Shown piece by piece: positions 1 through 12,400 of a stretch of 64,000 bases of DNA. The notes beneath the pieces are model-generated. The model searched no databases, was not told the origin of the DNA, and saw nothing but the letters and a program-made list of their open reading frames with translations. Numbering within the stretch: position 1 is the stretch's first letter; each line of letters begins with the position of its first letter. The position numbers and the translations under genes were made by a program. Source of the DNA: Tridacna crocea (Eukaryota; Mollusca; Bivalvia; Cardiida; Cardiidae); NCBI GenBank assembly GCA_943736015.1, contig OX031060.1, positions 8,755,501-8,819,500 on the forward strand. Reading direction: 5' to 3'.

Positions 1-185
1 GCAGACGACAATTTAATTGTTACACAAATTAGAGAATTTTCTTTGAAAGGGTTAAAAACATTGTGGGGGAAAAGTAGAAAATCTTGGTCACCAGCATTTC
101 CTCATTTTTCAACATTGTTTTTAAAATCCTTTTTCATAGGTACGGACATCATTAAAAAAGTATTGTATAATGTGGTTAAGGGTTA
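1..185 (-). mobile_element. TTAA hairpin MITE, cut by window start
   Basis: Part of the B arm, a decayed hairpin and the A arm, ending GGTTAAGGGTTAA. The hairpin arms differ at several positions, so this is an old copy. Confidence 0.75.
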
Positions 186-312
186 ACTGCACGAAATTCT
201 CACTTTCATGAAACCTGTTCCCCCCCCCCTCTTTTGTGTCCAGTGTGATTGGGGTGGGCGTATCTGGATGAATCCATTTATGTTAAATGGGTTTAACTTT
301 TTCAGTACATAT

Positions 313-525
313 GACCCTTTACCTTACAACAAGGAAAAATAAAACGTGTCCAAATTAAAAGTATTTGCAGAAAATTAACTCAAATGTTTCTCAAATTATG
401 GAAGTTTGCTTTGATAGAATAGAAAACAATGTGGAAAAAGGAGAAAATGCTGGTTACCAGCATTTTCTCCTTTTCCCACAATGTTTTCAAAAGCTTCTTT
501 CTCTTGACTGATAAGATTTATTATT
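313..525 (-). mobile_element. TTAA hairpin MITE, decayed ends, intact hairpin
   Basis: The arms are strongly diverged but the central hairpin (~424-491) is almost perfect around GGTTACC. Confidence 0.7.
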
Positions 526-619
526 GTAATGTACAGGAGCATTTTCTTCTTTTCTCACAATGTTTCAAAATTGCTTCATTCTCATGATCTACAAAATTTT
601 CTGTAAACTTTGTGAGGGT

Positions 620-1965
620 TTAAGAAGTCAGTCCATTTAACTTGGACGGTTCCATTTATTTTTTTGCAATGCCTGTATAGTCATATTAAATTCTACCCCT
701 GGAACAGTTCACTTTATTAAATAAACCTTTTTCCAATTTCTGAAATGTGGAAGAGTTCATTTACTGTTTACCCTTTCAGACTGCAAAAAACTTGGACTTG
801 ACCAAATTCTAAGCTTTTGACACAAAAAAAAAAAAATTGGAAGAATCCAATAATTAAAGTGAAGTTGGAAGAGTCCATTCTTTCAAAATTTATTGATTAC
901 TTTTCATTGAATTTGGAAGAGTCCATTATATTCATGTATAGGTTTTTAAAGATGGAAGAGTCCATTTTACTTTTCGTCTCGCCTAACTATCCATTCAATT
1001 TGGAAGAGTCTATTATTTATCTTCAGGGTTTTTTCTATATATGGAAGAGTCCATTCTACTTATTTTTTGGGGTCTCATTATTCATTGAATTTGGAAGAGT
1101 CGATTTCATTTTGAACAAGTTTTAGTATAGAAATTATTGAAATTGGAAGAGTCCATTCTAGCTTTTTTCAATTCCATTGCTTACCATTGAATTTGGAAGA
1201 GCCCATAATATTCATTTGTAGTTTTTTAAAGATGGAAGAGTCCATTTTACTTTTCGTCTGGCCACACTATCTGTTCAATTTGGAAGAGTCTATTACTTAT
1301 CTTCAGGTTTTTTTATTTATATATGGAAGAGTCCATTCTACTTATTTTTTTGGGGTCTCATTATTCATTGAATTTGGAAGAGTCGATTTCATTTTGAACA
1401 AGTTTTAGTATATAAATTATTGAAATTGGAAGAGTCCATTCTACCTTTTTTCAATTCTATTGCTTACAATTGAATTTGGTAGAGTCCATTCCATCTAAAT
1501 GCAGTTTCTCATCATTCTTTGAATTTGGACAAGTCAATTCCATAGAAAATATCATTTGTATTACAATTTCTTAATTTAGAAGAGTCCATTATTAACTTTG
1601 GGTTAATTTTTCATCTTTCAAGTTGGAAGAGTTCAATTTAAATTTATTCTGTTGGCTTGGAATTCATTGAATTTGGAAGGGTCCACTTAATTTTATCTGA
1701 CATTTTTTTTTTAAATCAAATATTCTGGGAGAGTCCATTTAGTATACTTCTAGTTCTTTTACAAGTCATTGAATTTTGGAAAGTCCATTTCGTTAACAAG
1801 TGAATTAATTTGGATGAGTCCATTCAAGACCTCTTTAAATTCACTGAAATTGGAAGAGTCCATTTATTTTCAGTAAGCCTATTTTCGTAAAAACTGTCCC
1901 AGTTGCCTTTTTTTCCTGCCTTGAAAAAATGATGTTTCAGTTTCTTAGATTTGGATGAGTCTACT
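620..1965 (+). repeat. Array of a 16-bp motif with variable spacers
   Basis: About 26 matches to TTTGGAAGAGTCCATT at an average step near 50 bp. Motif copies differ by 0-3 bases while spacers are mostly AT-rich and unrelated. The same core (TTTGGAAGAGTC) is the subterminal motif of the B arm in some TTAA MITEs, e.g. at 21093-21106. Confidence 0.85.
908..1470 (+). repeat. 280-bp higher-order duplication inside the motif array
   Basis: Segments 908-1187 and 1188-1467 are near-identical, each carrying six motif copies with the same spacers. This explains two similar open frames here, which are not genes. Confidence 0.85.
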
Positions 1966-2059
1966 TATTCTGGAGTTATTTTTCTCTCTCTCTCTCTCTT
2001 TTTTTTAACCCTTCTCATAGTAGCTTGTAAATGTCTGATATTTGGACAAACCACATCTA

Positions 2060-2475
2060 CACCGTAAAATCTTAGACTTGCCCACTTGGAAAGCATTTAG
2101 TGATGACAATTAACCCTTTTACCACACAATGACTTTTAATACCCCTGAAAGAGAAGGCTTCTGAAAGAATTGTGAGAAAAGGAGAAAATGCTAGTTGCCA
2201 GCATCTTCTCCTTTTCCAAAAATGTTTGGAAGAAAATTTTTGTATATGAGCCACATTGAAACTTTCATCAGCAAATGCTTTCAATTGGGATTGGTCTAAA
2301 ATTTGGTTGTGTGGTAAAGGGTTGAAAATATGCTCCAAAGATGGGAAGCTTTTTTGAAATGATGGAAAACATTGTGGGCGAAGGAGAAAATGCTGTTTAA
2401 CAGATCTCCTTTTCCATCAATGATTTTTAAACCTTCTATCATGGTTGGAAAAACACTATGATTGTAATGGGTTAG
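2060..2475 (-). mobile_element. TTAA MITE split by a nested copy
   Basis: The B arm (2060-2109) breaks at GACAA and resumes after 2325 in the expected place (TTTGAAATGATGG, then the hairpin), ending GTAATGGGTTAG. Confidence 0.75.
2110..2325 (+). mobile_element. TTAA MITE nested in another copy
   Basis: A-to-B copy inserted in the B arm of the 2060-2475 element. The left target is TTAA; the right is now TTGA. Confidence 0.8.
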
Positions 2476-2639
2476 TTCATTTTGGAAAATAAGAGAGATT
2501 TATTTACGATTTGTATATACAGTACCTCATCATGAAAATACAACAATCACATACATTTCATTGTTTTCTTTGCATGTGTGTTTATTTTAGAATGTGAGTG
2601 AATGTCAAATGTTTGTTGGGCCAGTCCAAATATTTTCCC

Positions 2640-2868
2640 TTTATACCTTCACCACACAATGACAGGTTTTAACAATTTCAAAAAAGAAGACTTTGGAAAA
2701 TATTGTGGGAAAAGGAGTAAATGCTGCATATTCTCCATTTTCCCAAAATATTTTTTCCCCTCAGCGACTGAATTTCAATGTTTGATTCATGTTAATTTTG
2801 TTACTGCAAGTGCTTTGAGTTTGGACAGGTCCATAACGTTATCTTCTAAGAAAGATATAACTGTGTAA
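2640..2868 (+). mobile_element. TTAA MITE, diverged
   Basis: A-to-B order is readable; one hairpin side has lost its centre (ATGCTGCATATTCTCC). Confidence 0.65.
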
Positions 2869-2989
2869 ACATGTATTGGATAGGTCCATTTGATTATTGT
2901 GTGCCCGACAAAATATTGTGACATGCTTGCAGTTTGTATTTTTCATATTCCCACAATGTTTTCAAAAGAATGAAAAAAAAACCTCTCCA

Positions 2990-3119
2990 GCTCTCACAAC
3001 ATTTTCTTTCTCTCAGTGACTAAATTTCAGTGTTAGATTCATGTTCACTCTGTCATGTGGAAGCTCTTTGAGTTTGGGCAGGTCCACAATTTTGTTGTCT
3101 GGTAGTGATATAATTTTAA
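2990..3119 (+). mobile_element. TTAA MITE fragment, B arm
   Basis: B arm and right end only, followed directly by the next copy. Confidence 0.6.
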
Positions 3120-3345
3120 CCCTTTACCAAACGACAAAATTATGGACTGGTCAAAATTGAAAGCTCTTTCAGACAAGAAAATAAACATAACGCAAAAATT
3201 GAAATTTGTTTCCGGCAGGGTAGAAAACATTGCGGGTAAAAGGGAAAATGCTGGTTATCAGCATTTTCTCCTTTTCCCACAATGTTTTTAAAAGGATTCT
3301 ATCCCAAGGTGGCAAAAAACCAGGGATTGTTTTGGAAAGGGTTAA
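3116..3345 (-). mobile_element. TTAA hairpin MITE, full length
   Basis: B-to-A copy with TTAA at both ends; the left hairpin arm has small changes (GCGGGTAAAAGG). Confidence 0.85.
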
Positions 3346-3394
3346 GATGCTGAATAGGCTGGTGAACTGCATTTTTCCCTTTTCCCACCATGTT

Positions 3395-3676
3395 TTAACC
3401 CTTTATCACACAATGACGACTTCTAACGACACCAATGAAGCAGCCTTTTGAAAATATTGTGGGAAAAGAAGAAAATGCTGGTAACCAACATTTCTCCTTT
3501 TCCTACCAAATTTTCTTCTGTATCAAAGTAAAATTGCTCCATTTAAGCCACTGTGAAATTGTCGTCTGCAAATTCTTTCTATTCTTTCTGGTTACCAGCA
3601 TTTTCTCATTTTCCCTCAATTTTTTCAAAAGGCTTCTTCCTCAGGGTCGTTAATAGTCGTCATTGTGTGGTAATTA
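3395..3676. mobile_element. A-A chimera of the TTAA MITE
   Basis: Starts with an A arm in plus orientation and ends with an A arm in minus orientation; part of a B arm and a second half-hairpin lie between. Confidence 0.65.
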
Positions 3677-3908
3677 CCTTTTACTACTTTGTGTATTGGA
3701 TCTTTTCACTTTTATTACATAGGTGCTTAATGAAATATGAATATTTATTTCAGTTAAATTCTTAACTTTATAGGCCCTGCTTTCTCTAAGCAGAGATCAA
3801 GGTTAAACAACAAGAACACAAATTATACTGATAAAATGTTTTATTTCTAAAATTTGAAATGATGTATTCACATGAAGCACATTACCCAAAGATCAAATTC
3901 AATGACCT

Positions 3909-4136
3909 TTACTCTTTACCAAATGACAAAATTTCAGACTTGTCTAAATTGATAGGATTTGCAGGTGACAAAATAAATATGACTCAAAAATTAAAACTTG
4001 TCTTTAGAAGAGTGGAAGACCTTGTGGGAAAAGGAGAAAATGCTGGTTACCAGCGTTTTCTCCTTTTCCCACAATGTTTTCAGAAGGCTTCTTCCACTCG
4101 GTTGTAAAAACCAGGGATTATTTGGTAAAGGGTTAA
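3909..4136 (-). mobile_element. TTAA hairpin MITE, full length
   Basis: B-to-A; left arm CTTGTGGG faces right arm CCCACAATG. Confidence 0.85.
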
Positions 4137-4280
4137 CCTTTTACTCCTTTAACCATCCCAAAAAAAGGAGCCACTTGAAAACATTGTTGAAAAAAGAATA
4201 ATTGCTTGTAAGCAGCCGAAATACAGCTCAGCTTGTAATCAGAAATCTTTTCCAGTTTTCCCATCTGTCCAACTCCCTTT

Positions 4281-4403
4281 TTAACCCTTTACCACACAAT
4301 CCAGACCTTCAACACAATTCTAAGACAAAAAGCCATTAAAAATATTTTTTCCCGATTTCTACCCTTCCAAAACCAATTCAAATTTTTTAGTCACCTTTGT
4401 TAT
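4281..4403 (+). mobile_element. TTAA MITE fragment cut by another insertion
   Basis: The A arm and early B arm are readable to TTTGTTATTG, then sequence with a GTGGCGCCGCT / AGCGGAGCCAC hairpin begins. Confidence 0.55.
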
Positions 4404-4934
4404 TGTGGCGCCGCTTGAGCGGAGCCACTATATTTTTATTCGCTTTTGTAAAGTGCCTATGGAGGCAGCCATATTGAACTGGTTCCATGCTTTGTTTTAA
4501 CACCCATCTATATCTACTGTACTTTGATTACCAGATTGGGGTCCATATTAACTTTTTTATTTATTTGTGGGATTTTTTTTTAATATATAATATATTGTAC
4601 TTTCATTTTCAGATGGATAAAAATCCGGATCGTAGACATATCAACATTTTCCTTTCGAAAAATAATAATAAATAGAGATCCATTTCGAAAAATAAGTCAC
4701 GTGATAAAAAATTATCTGTCACAAATTTTCGAAGCTGCCATTTTAAATATCTTACATTGGGAAAAGGTTAAGAGGTATTTTCAAGCTCTTTGACAATAGA
4801 GCACCCAATGTGGTACTTGTGACCCCCGTTATATTTTTGTTCTAATGTTGTATGGATTGTAGAAATACTGTTTTCCTATCACGATCATGTTTTTAAGACC
4901 AGCTAACTGTAACAAGGTCAATGTTGGAGCGGGT
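4404..4934. other. Unclassified AT-rich stretch
   Basis: Begins with a GC-rich hairpin (4404-4428). No gene or further repeat recognised. Confidence 0.4.
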
Positions 4935-5415
4935 GACATATGTTTTGGTAACAAACAAGTTCGGTAACATAGACTTAAAGAGTAAATCGATTGGATGTTT
5001 CGGTAACAAAACAATTATGTTCTTGTTTCGTGACGTTCTTTACACCTAATGTATTGCTTTGTTATGTTCTAACCTTTTACTTTTGCACTTTTCAACAATT
5101 TATCCCTTGATAGATAGGTTCAAATCCTTGATTTTTTTCACTTTCCACCCTTTTCGCTTGATAGACAGGCAATCCACATGACCAATACATACAGCATGGA
5201 ATGAGGTTCATAACAAAAAATTATTTATAAAACATAGTGGAAATTACAAATTAAGGTTTTAAAAACCAATGTTTGAATAAAACAAAGTCATGCGTTGGAT
5301 GTAAAGAACGTCACGATACATAAACACTATATAATTGCTTTGTTACCGAAACATCCAATTGATTTAATCTATAAGTCTATCTTACCGAACTCCTCTGTTA
5401 CAAAAACATCTGTAA
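4935..5415. mobile_element. Foldback element with ~120-bp inverted repeats
   Basis: 4935-5052 matches the reverse complement of 5292-5415 (shared blocks TTCGGTAA, ATTGGATGTTTCGGTAACAA, GACGTTCTTTACA). The ~240-bp centre has no coding potential. Confidence 0.75.
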
Positions 5416-5437
5416 ATCGTTGGAGCGCCTGACATGA

Positions 5438-5532
5438 CTGGTATCATACCACCCATCTAGCCTATATAGATATAATAAGAACTTCATTCAAGTCTTTATT
5501 ATATCTATAAAGAGGGATTGTATGATACCAGA
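5438..5532. repeat. Hairpin of ~95 bp
   Basis: Arms CTGGTATCATAC / GTATGATACCAG and TATAGATATAATAA / TTATTATATCTATA around a short centre. Confidence 0.75.
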
Positions 5533-5852
5533 CATATGTGTTAGAGTGTCAGATTTAGCACAATCCGATAACAGACTTTTTCTTTCGTTAATGTATGGTA
5601 ATTCATTGCCGACAAATGTTTGTTTGTGTAGACAAAATCTTACAAGGCCCAATACATTGTGCCCTGTTACAGAAATAAGTGGTTTGCGGCGCCATTGATG
5701 TTCAGCATCAATATTTTCTTGTGTTACAATTTGAAAAAGTCTGACGTACTGCGGTATATTACAGAATTGAGTTATAACAACTTATTTGTATCCTTTCTGC
5801 CACATGTCACTTGAATTACTAAGTGTCTAAATATTTTAATTCATAATTCAAT

Positions 5853-6112
5853 GCTTTGCAAGATGACAAAAATTTAGACATGCTCAAACTGAAAGCATCA
5901 ACATACAATAAATTAGATGTTGTTCAAACAAAAAGATCTGTCAAGATGTTAACCTCATCACAATACAGATTATTTCAACCAAAAAAAAGACGCTTTAAAC
6001 ACAGAAAAAAAAAATAGGGGAAAAAGAGAAATGCCAGTATGGGTATTTTCTCCGCTTCATATGCCTTCTTCATTGCAGTTGTTGAAAACACTAGATTATA
6101 TGATAAAGGGTA
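5853..6112 (-). mobile_element. TTAA MITE, very decayed
   Basis: B-arm words (CAAGATGACAAAAATTTAGAC) and the final GATAAAGGGTAA remain; the hairpin is no longer symmetric. Confidence 0.5.
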
Positions 6113-6137
6113 ACATAAAAACAGGATTATCCATTAA

Positions 6138-6360
6138 CAATATAGAGAAGTCTATTAGTCATTCCTCTTCCTGTGTAGTCTGCTTTTAGTGTGGTCCTTT
6201 AACTTATCTGTGAGACAGGAATAGTACACAAACAATGTAGACCAGTCAGATATTCCACTTCCTGTTCAGTCTGCTTTTAGCCCGGTTCTTTAACTTATTT
6301 TTGAGACCGGAACAGTACACATACAATTTAGAGAAGTCAATCAGTCATACCACTTCCTGT
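6138..6360 (-). repeat. Tandem repeat including the RBM28 stop codon
   Basis: CTTCCTGT anchors at 6167, 6258 and 6353 show a 91-95-bp period. The third unit overlaps the last codons and stop of RBM28, so the end of the gene has been copied twice into its own 3' flank. Units share GTCTGCTTTTAG and TTTAACTTAT. Confidence 0.85.
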
Positions 6361-6463
6361 TTTTGGTCTGGCCCATGAATTTATTTTTATACTTGGAGAC
6401 CAGTCTATCAAAACTATCCACTTCGTTTTTCTTTGTTATTTTCTGTTTCTTCCTTGCTGGAGC
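6341..6463 (-). CDS. RBM28: RBM28 exon 20 with stop codon
   Basis: Encodes the conserved end of the protein, SFDRLVSKYKNKFMGQTKN then RKWYD and TGA (human FNQLVEQYKQKLLG then SKWFDS). Acceptor CTTCAG. The bases around the stop recur twice just downstream as tandem copies. Confidence 0.94.
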   Translation of the reverse strand, partial: APARKKQKITKKNEVDSFDRLVSKYKNKFMGQTKNRKWYD

Positions 6464-9400
6464 CTGAAGATACAAAAATGATTGATTTGATTGAATCAGG
6501 TTTTCATGTGACTCCGATGTCCAAAAGACATAGAAGTCATTGCAGGAAAAGTAGAAGACAATGATTCCAGATTTTCTCCTATCCAACAATTGTTTCAAAA
6601 GCTGTATTCTTGCAAGTCCTTACAGCATCCAGACTGGTGCTTGGCTTTGAAAACATTATGGGATAACGAAAAGATGGTGGTAACCAGAATTTCCTTCTAC
6701 CCACACAATGTCTTCTACCCTACCCAGTAGAAATTTCAGTTTTTCAGTCACCTCTATGACGTCGACTGAAAAGGCCTTTGACTTTGGATAATTCAAAATT
6801 TTGTTGTTCAGTAAAGACTTAACCTATTACCACACAATCCCTACTTTGGACATCCCAGAGAAAGAAGCCTTTAGAAAACATTGTGGGAAGAGGAGAAAAT
6901 GCTGGTAACCAGCATTTTCTCCTTTTCCGACAATGTTTTCTACCCTTCACAAAACAAATTTCAAATTTTCTGTCACTTTTATTTTGTCGTCTGCAAATGC
7001 TTTCGATTTGGACAAACCTAAAATTTTGTTGTTTGGTAACGAGTTAAAATAGCATCATTGTACACTTGGATTGATCATTTTAGTAAATGAGTAGAGTTCT
7101 GGCAAAATGGGTTTAAATACCATCTGGGAAAAAAAATGCTTCATACCTAGAAAGTTGTTAAGCCATTCCAGCAAGGCAAAATTTTAGACCTATCAAAATT
7201 GAAAGCACTGGCACATGACTATTTCAAACTAGCTCAAATGGTGCAATTTTGCTTTGAAAGGGTAGAAAACATTGTGAGAAAATGCTGGTTACCAGCATTT
7301 TCTCCTTTTCCAACAATGTTTTCAAAGGCTTTCTTTCTCAGGGTTGTCAAAAGTCGGGATTGTGTGGTAAAGGGTTAACATAATTTTTCTCCTTTTCCCA
7401 GAATGTTTTCAAAGCACAATCTTCAGTTTGTTTTATAAAAGGTTCTCTACCTCTCCCTTTCTTTGCTGCGGCTGATGTAACTTCTTCTTTGACTTTTTCG
7501 TAACTTGTTGACTCTGCCTGGCTTTGTGTCGTATTTTTGGACCCATGTGCGTTGGCATTCCTGCAATAGAAAAAAATGGTTTGCTGATTAATTATGATTT
7601 ATTTTTTGCATAACCACAATTTTCACTTAATTTTATGGCATTTAACCCTTCACCACATATTCTTACTTTTAACAACCTTGAGGAAGAAGGCTTTTGAAAA
7701 CATTGTGGGAAATGGAGAAAATGCTGGTAAGCAACATTTTCTTCATTTCCCACAATGTTTTCTGTCCCTTTCTCTGACAACTTTTCCCATTTTGGCCATT
7801 ATTAATTTGCTGTCTGTAAATGATTTCAATTTGAACATGTCCAAAATTTTATCATCTGGTAAAGAGTTGACCATGCTTTCAAAATGATTTCAATTATGTC
7901 ATAGCAACAGCTCACCTATTCACTTGCATCCTGTAGCGTTTAATTTTGTCTTCTACAACTGCTTCCAATGTGGACATGGCTAAAAATCTTGTCATCAATT
8001 ACTCAGCTAACACCTTCATAAAGTGCTTTGATAGTAAAGACCCATGTAAACACTATCATTACCAACTTTCATGGTAACTGCACAGAAAATGTGGCCTCCA
8101 GATTGGACAAAAGGTTTTAAAAATTTTAACCTAGTGGCCTATTTTTGACCTGGCATGACTGATTTTCGAAGTTCTTCTAGATATCACCAAGACAAACATT
8201 TTGACTAACTTTCATTAGAATGGACTCAAAATGAGGCATCACACATGGTTTAATCAAAGAGCTGACCTGGTGACTTACTCTTTAATCTGACATAACCCAG
8301 TTTCTAACTTATCTGAGCCACATTAAGACAAACATTCTGACCAAATTTTATTAGATTAAACTCTTTATTAAACAATCCCAGGTTTTCATGACCCTGTGAG
8401 AGAAGCCTTCTGAAAACATAGTGGGAAAAGGAGAAAATGCTGGTTGCCAGCATTTTCTCCTTTTCCCACAATGTTTTCTATTCTTCCGAAAACAAATTTC
8501 AATTTTTAAGTCATTTTAATTTTGTCGTCTGGAAATGGTTTACAACTTGGACTAGTGTAAAATTATGTCGTTTGGTAACGAGTTCAGTAGTAGTGTCACA
8601 ATGTGAGCGGAAGAGTGTACACAAATTTTTTCAAAAATTAAGCTCTGTGACCTACTTTTTCACCAAACATGACCCAATTTACATCTAATCTAGTCCAAGA
8701 TTTTATCAAGACAAGCATTCTCACCAAGCTTTATGAGTATCTGACTGAAAATGTGGCCTCTAGATTGGCTAAGGGTTAAAAGTTGACAATGCACATTGGA
8801 CACAATCTTCGCAAGCCAAGGCTGACGATTCACTACGCTACTCTACCCTTGGCAGATCAAGCTTGATTTTTACATTCTCCGCCGATACCCTTTTTCATTG
8901 GATGCAGCTAGCTCTAACTGCAACAAATGAAATCGCTTGTAGCATTTCATCTTTGATAAAAATAGATTAAGATCGCTTCCTTTTGAATAGAAGGTAAACA
9001 TGGAAACCCACGTGGATGTCTGCTTATTGCTTCATGTGTATTCGTAAGCAGTTGTAAATCCATATTTCATTGGCTATTAGAAATATGGTGTAAAGGGGCG
9101 TAATAACCAGCATCCAATAGAGGGCGCATCGCAGGAATCTCGAAATCGTGCTCAATCAGCCAAGGTAAGATCTACGTAGTGATTGTAACCTTGGCTTGCG
9201 AAGATGATTGGACACAGCCTGATCACAAAAGCCCAACTTGAGCACTTTTGTGCTCAGACGAGCTAAAACTAGTTACCTTTCGGTAATTTAGGTTTAGATT
9301 TCTTGTCATCTTCACTCAGTTTTATAAGAGGTAGGCGTGGCTTCTGTACAGCAACCAGTTTCTCTTTGTCAATTTTAGGTTTTGTATCTGTTGAACTGGA

Positions 9401-12400
9401 TTCTGTGTTCTTCTTTAAAATTTCTTTTTTCAACTGCAAACGAAAAAAGAGTAAACCCTATACCACACAACCCAAAGTTTTTACACCTTCATTGATTGAT
9501 TGACGATATAGTGTTTAACACCCTTTTCAACATTATTACAGTTATATCGCTGAGGGAAACCATTGTGTCCCTATCCATATTTTTCCTGTATTTCTTTTTT
9601 ACGAGTGCTTTGCCCAGTTTTCATTCCAAGACACTGGCTGTTTTCCTAATTAACCCATCCTGGAAACAATTAATCAGCACGTGGAGAGGAATAACAGAGC
9701 TCCAGATAAAGAGAGTTATGGTAATCTAAATCCATTATTTCTCTTCCAAACCCTATGTTGTGGGTACTCATTAGAATCGTCTCGACGAGACGATTCTAAT
9801 GAGTACCCATAACAAAGGGTTTAGTGGAGAATAATTAATATTTTCAATTTTGAAATCAAAATCACTCCCTCTTTCTGAAGTTCTGGGAATGAGTCCAATC
9901 TTACGCAAATGTACGCCTAAAATCATTTTGTGCAGTGGAGAGTTATTCTATCAAACATGTCTAAGTTTGACCATTAAAATACTGCCAGTAATTAAATTTA
10001 AGACAGTTTCAAAGTCAGCAGTTAACCCATTACCACAAAATGTCGGCTATAAAGGACATTGAGAAAGATGACTTTTTAAAAAATTGTGAGAACAGAGAGA
10101 ATGCTGGTAACCACCATTTTTATCCCTTTCCTAAATATTTCTACCCAATCAAGGTAACAACTTAACTCATTACCAAACGACAAATTTTAGGTAAGTCCAA
10201 ATCGAATGTATTTGCAGAAAACAAGATAAAGGTTACTAAAAAATAGAAATTTGTTCTGGGAAGGGTAGAAAACACTGTGGGAAAAGGAGAAAATGCTGGT
10301 TACCAGCATTTTCTCCTTTTCCCATATTGTTTTCAAAAGGCTTCTTTGTCAGGGGCGTCAAAAGTAGGGATTGCGTGGTAATGGGTTAAGGTTTGGACAG
10401 GTCTAAAATTATGTTGTGTGGTAATATAACCTTTTAGACTTTAAAAGTTATTTTTGCTGGAAAAATCTTACTGTACTCTATTGGACAGTGTAGTGCCAAA
10501 ATCAGACTACACATCTGTGTAACCTGATCTTGATCTTTGGACTAATGCAAATTAAGTTGCAATGCCAAAGACCTGATGTGTACCATTGTTTCTCTAAAGG
10601 CTTCACAAAACTTTGAAATAATTTCTCACCAATTGTCTACTTATCCTCTTTTCTTTTGCTTCTAAGGCCTTTCTGTTTTCTAGAGAAAATTCTACGATCA
10701 GTCTCTGTGAAAAAAAAATATCAAACTCTTTTTTGTCGTCTGTAAATGCTTAAAATTTGGACTAGTCCAAAATTTTATTTTTTCATAACGAGTTAACAGG
10801 CCTGAAGATGATAGCTTTTTTTAAAAACATTGTGGGAAAATGAGAAAAATCTGGTAACCAGCATTTTCTCCTTTTTCCAAAAATGCCTTCTGAAGAGAAA
10901 TTCCTACATTTGAGTCACACATTATTAATCGTCTGCAACAGCTTTCAACATGGAAGGACCTGAAAATTTGTTGTTTGGTATGAGGGTTGGATTATACTCA
11001 AAAACAAATGAACTCTTTACCAAACAACAAAAATGCTGATTATCATCATTTTCTCCGTTTTCCACTTTGTTTTCAAAAGCGTTGTTCTTCAGGGTCATGA
11101 AGACTGCAAATTGGTGGATGACAGATTAATTCATGCCCTGTTTTGGGGATTGCCTCTCAAAAGACAAACACTGCAAACATATTATTGTTGATGTTGGCAT
11201 TTTAGCTTCAAACATCTTTAACAAATGTTCAGTTTTATAACTCTTGATAAAATATATGTTTACATAGAGTCAAAACTATAGGAACCCTTCTATCACATCT
11301 TGAGGTAATTTTTTATTTTACATAAAGCATACAACAGACTGATATGGATTTCAATTCAATACAGGGTGTGACCTGCATGTGCAGTCAATACCTGCATGAC
11401 ACTTGGCTGGCATACTGGAGATATTATCATGTATTATTGCTGAAATATTAAGAAGTAAAGTCGACCTTTCACATCATGTCAGAACACAATCATCAGGGTT
11501 CCCTTATTTTTGGAGGGTATGTATTTATCACTCATTGATAATTAATGTACACACCTTTTTCTCCCCAAAAGTTTCCGGATTGTTGTTGGTCTGACGTAGA
11601 GCAGTAAGTGCGTGTTGATGCTCTTTAAAACTAACAAATCCAAACCCGAGAGATTTTCCTACACCACTGGAATTAAGTCTTTTCAAGTCACGCATTATAC
11701 GACACTAGAAGATAAAAAGATCCACCATTCAAATATACATGTGACACAAAGAAAAAGGAGCTTAAATTGAAATATGTAGAAAAGTTCATGAGAAATGGAA
11801 TAATTCCTTTTAACATTCAAAACTAAAAATTGCTTTTCCCAAAATGTTTTTTAAAAACAGCCTTATGCAGGGATATAACTTTTCTGCATTTTTTTCAAAT
11901 GTAATCTTAGAATACTCTTACGAACGAAGTCCGTAACAAAGAAACAAATGAATAAATGCATGGCAGAAATAAGGGTCGGAGCGGGATTCGAACTCCGAAC
12001 TTCCGGACGCAAAGCTAATACCCTAACCACTGAGCCAAAGAGATATCTCTCCGACGCAGTAGCCAGGTATTGTATTTAAATCGGGAGTATGCCATGCAGG
12101 AAGGAGTGGTCTCCCGTAACAATACTTTTCTTAAAATCTTAAAAGCATCGTTAACAACTAGAATTGTTGCAAGCCATCCTATAATCTCCTTTTACCAGCG
12201 CTTCACAAAATATTCTTCGAAAGTCAATGGCTGCTTTCCCCATGTAACCATCATTGAAACAATGACCAGCTGTGAGCCACAAATGAATCCTGTCAGAATA
12301 ACTATCATCAACCCTTGGAAGGAAAACAGCCAAGCATGGCACTCAAACCAGTGACCCCTGGTCACAAGTCCTTTACCCTACCGACTGAACTACTGCATCT

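Larger units (their letters stand above)
8040..9268 (+). mobile_element. Helitron-like element, 5' truncated, with two nested insertions
   Basis: Core units with GTGGCCTC, TTTTTGACC and GACAAACATT; the 3' end has GAGCAC-TTTT-GTGCTC then CAGACGAGCTAA, fitting a hairpin followed by a Helitron CTRR end. Interrupted at 8356-8585 and 8804-9206. Confidence 0.65.

Noticed and set aside
817-1408. Two similar open frames with NLEESI repeats
   Set aside because: They are the translated 16-bp motif array and its 280-bp duplication; no homology or splice evidence.
11980-12055. A single tRNA gene on the minus strand
   Set aside because: The A and B boxes belong to a dispersed SINE with a shared tail seen again at 19.7-20.4 kb.
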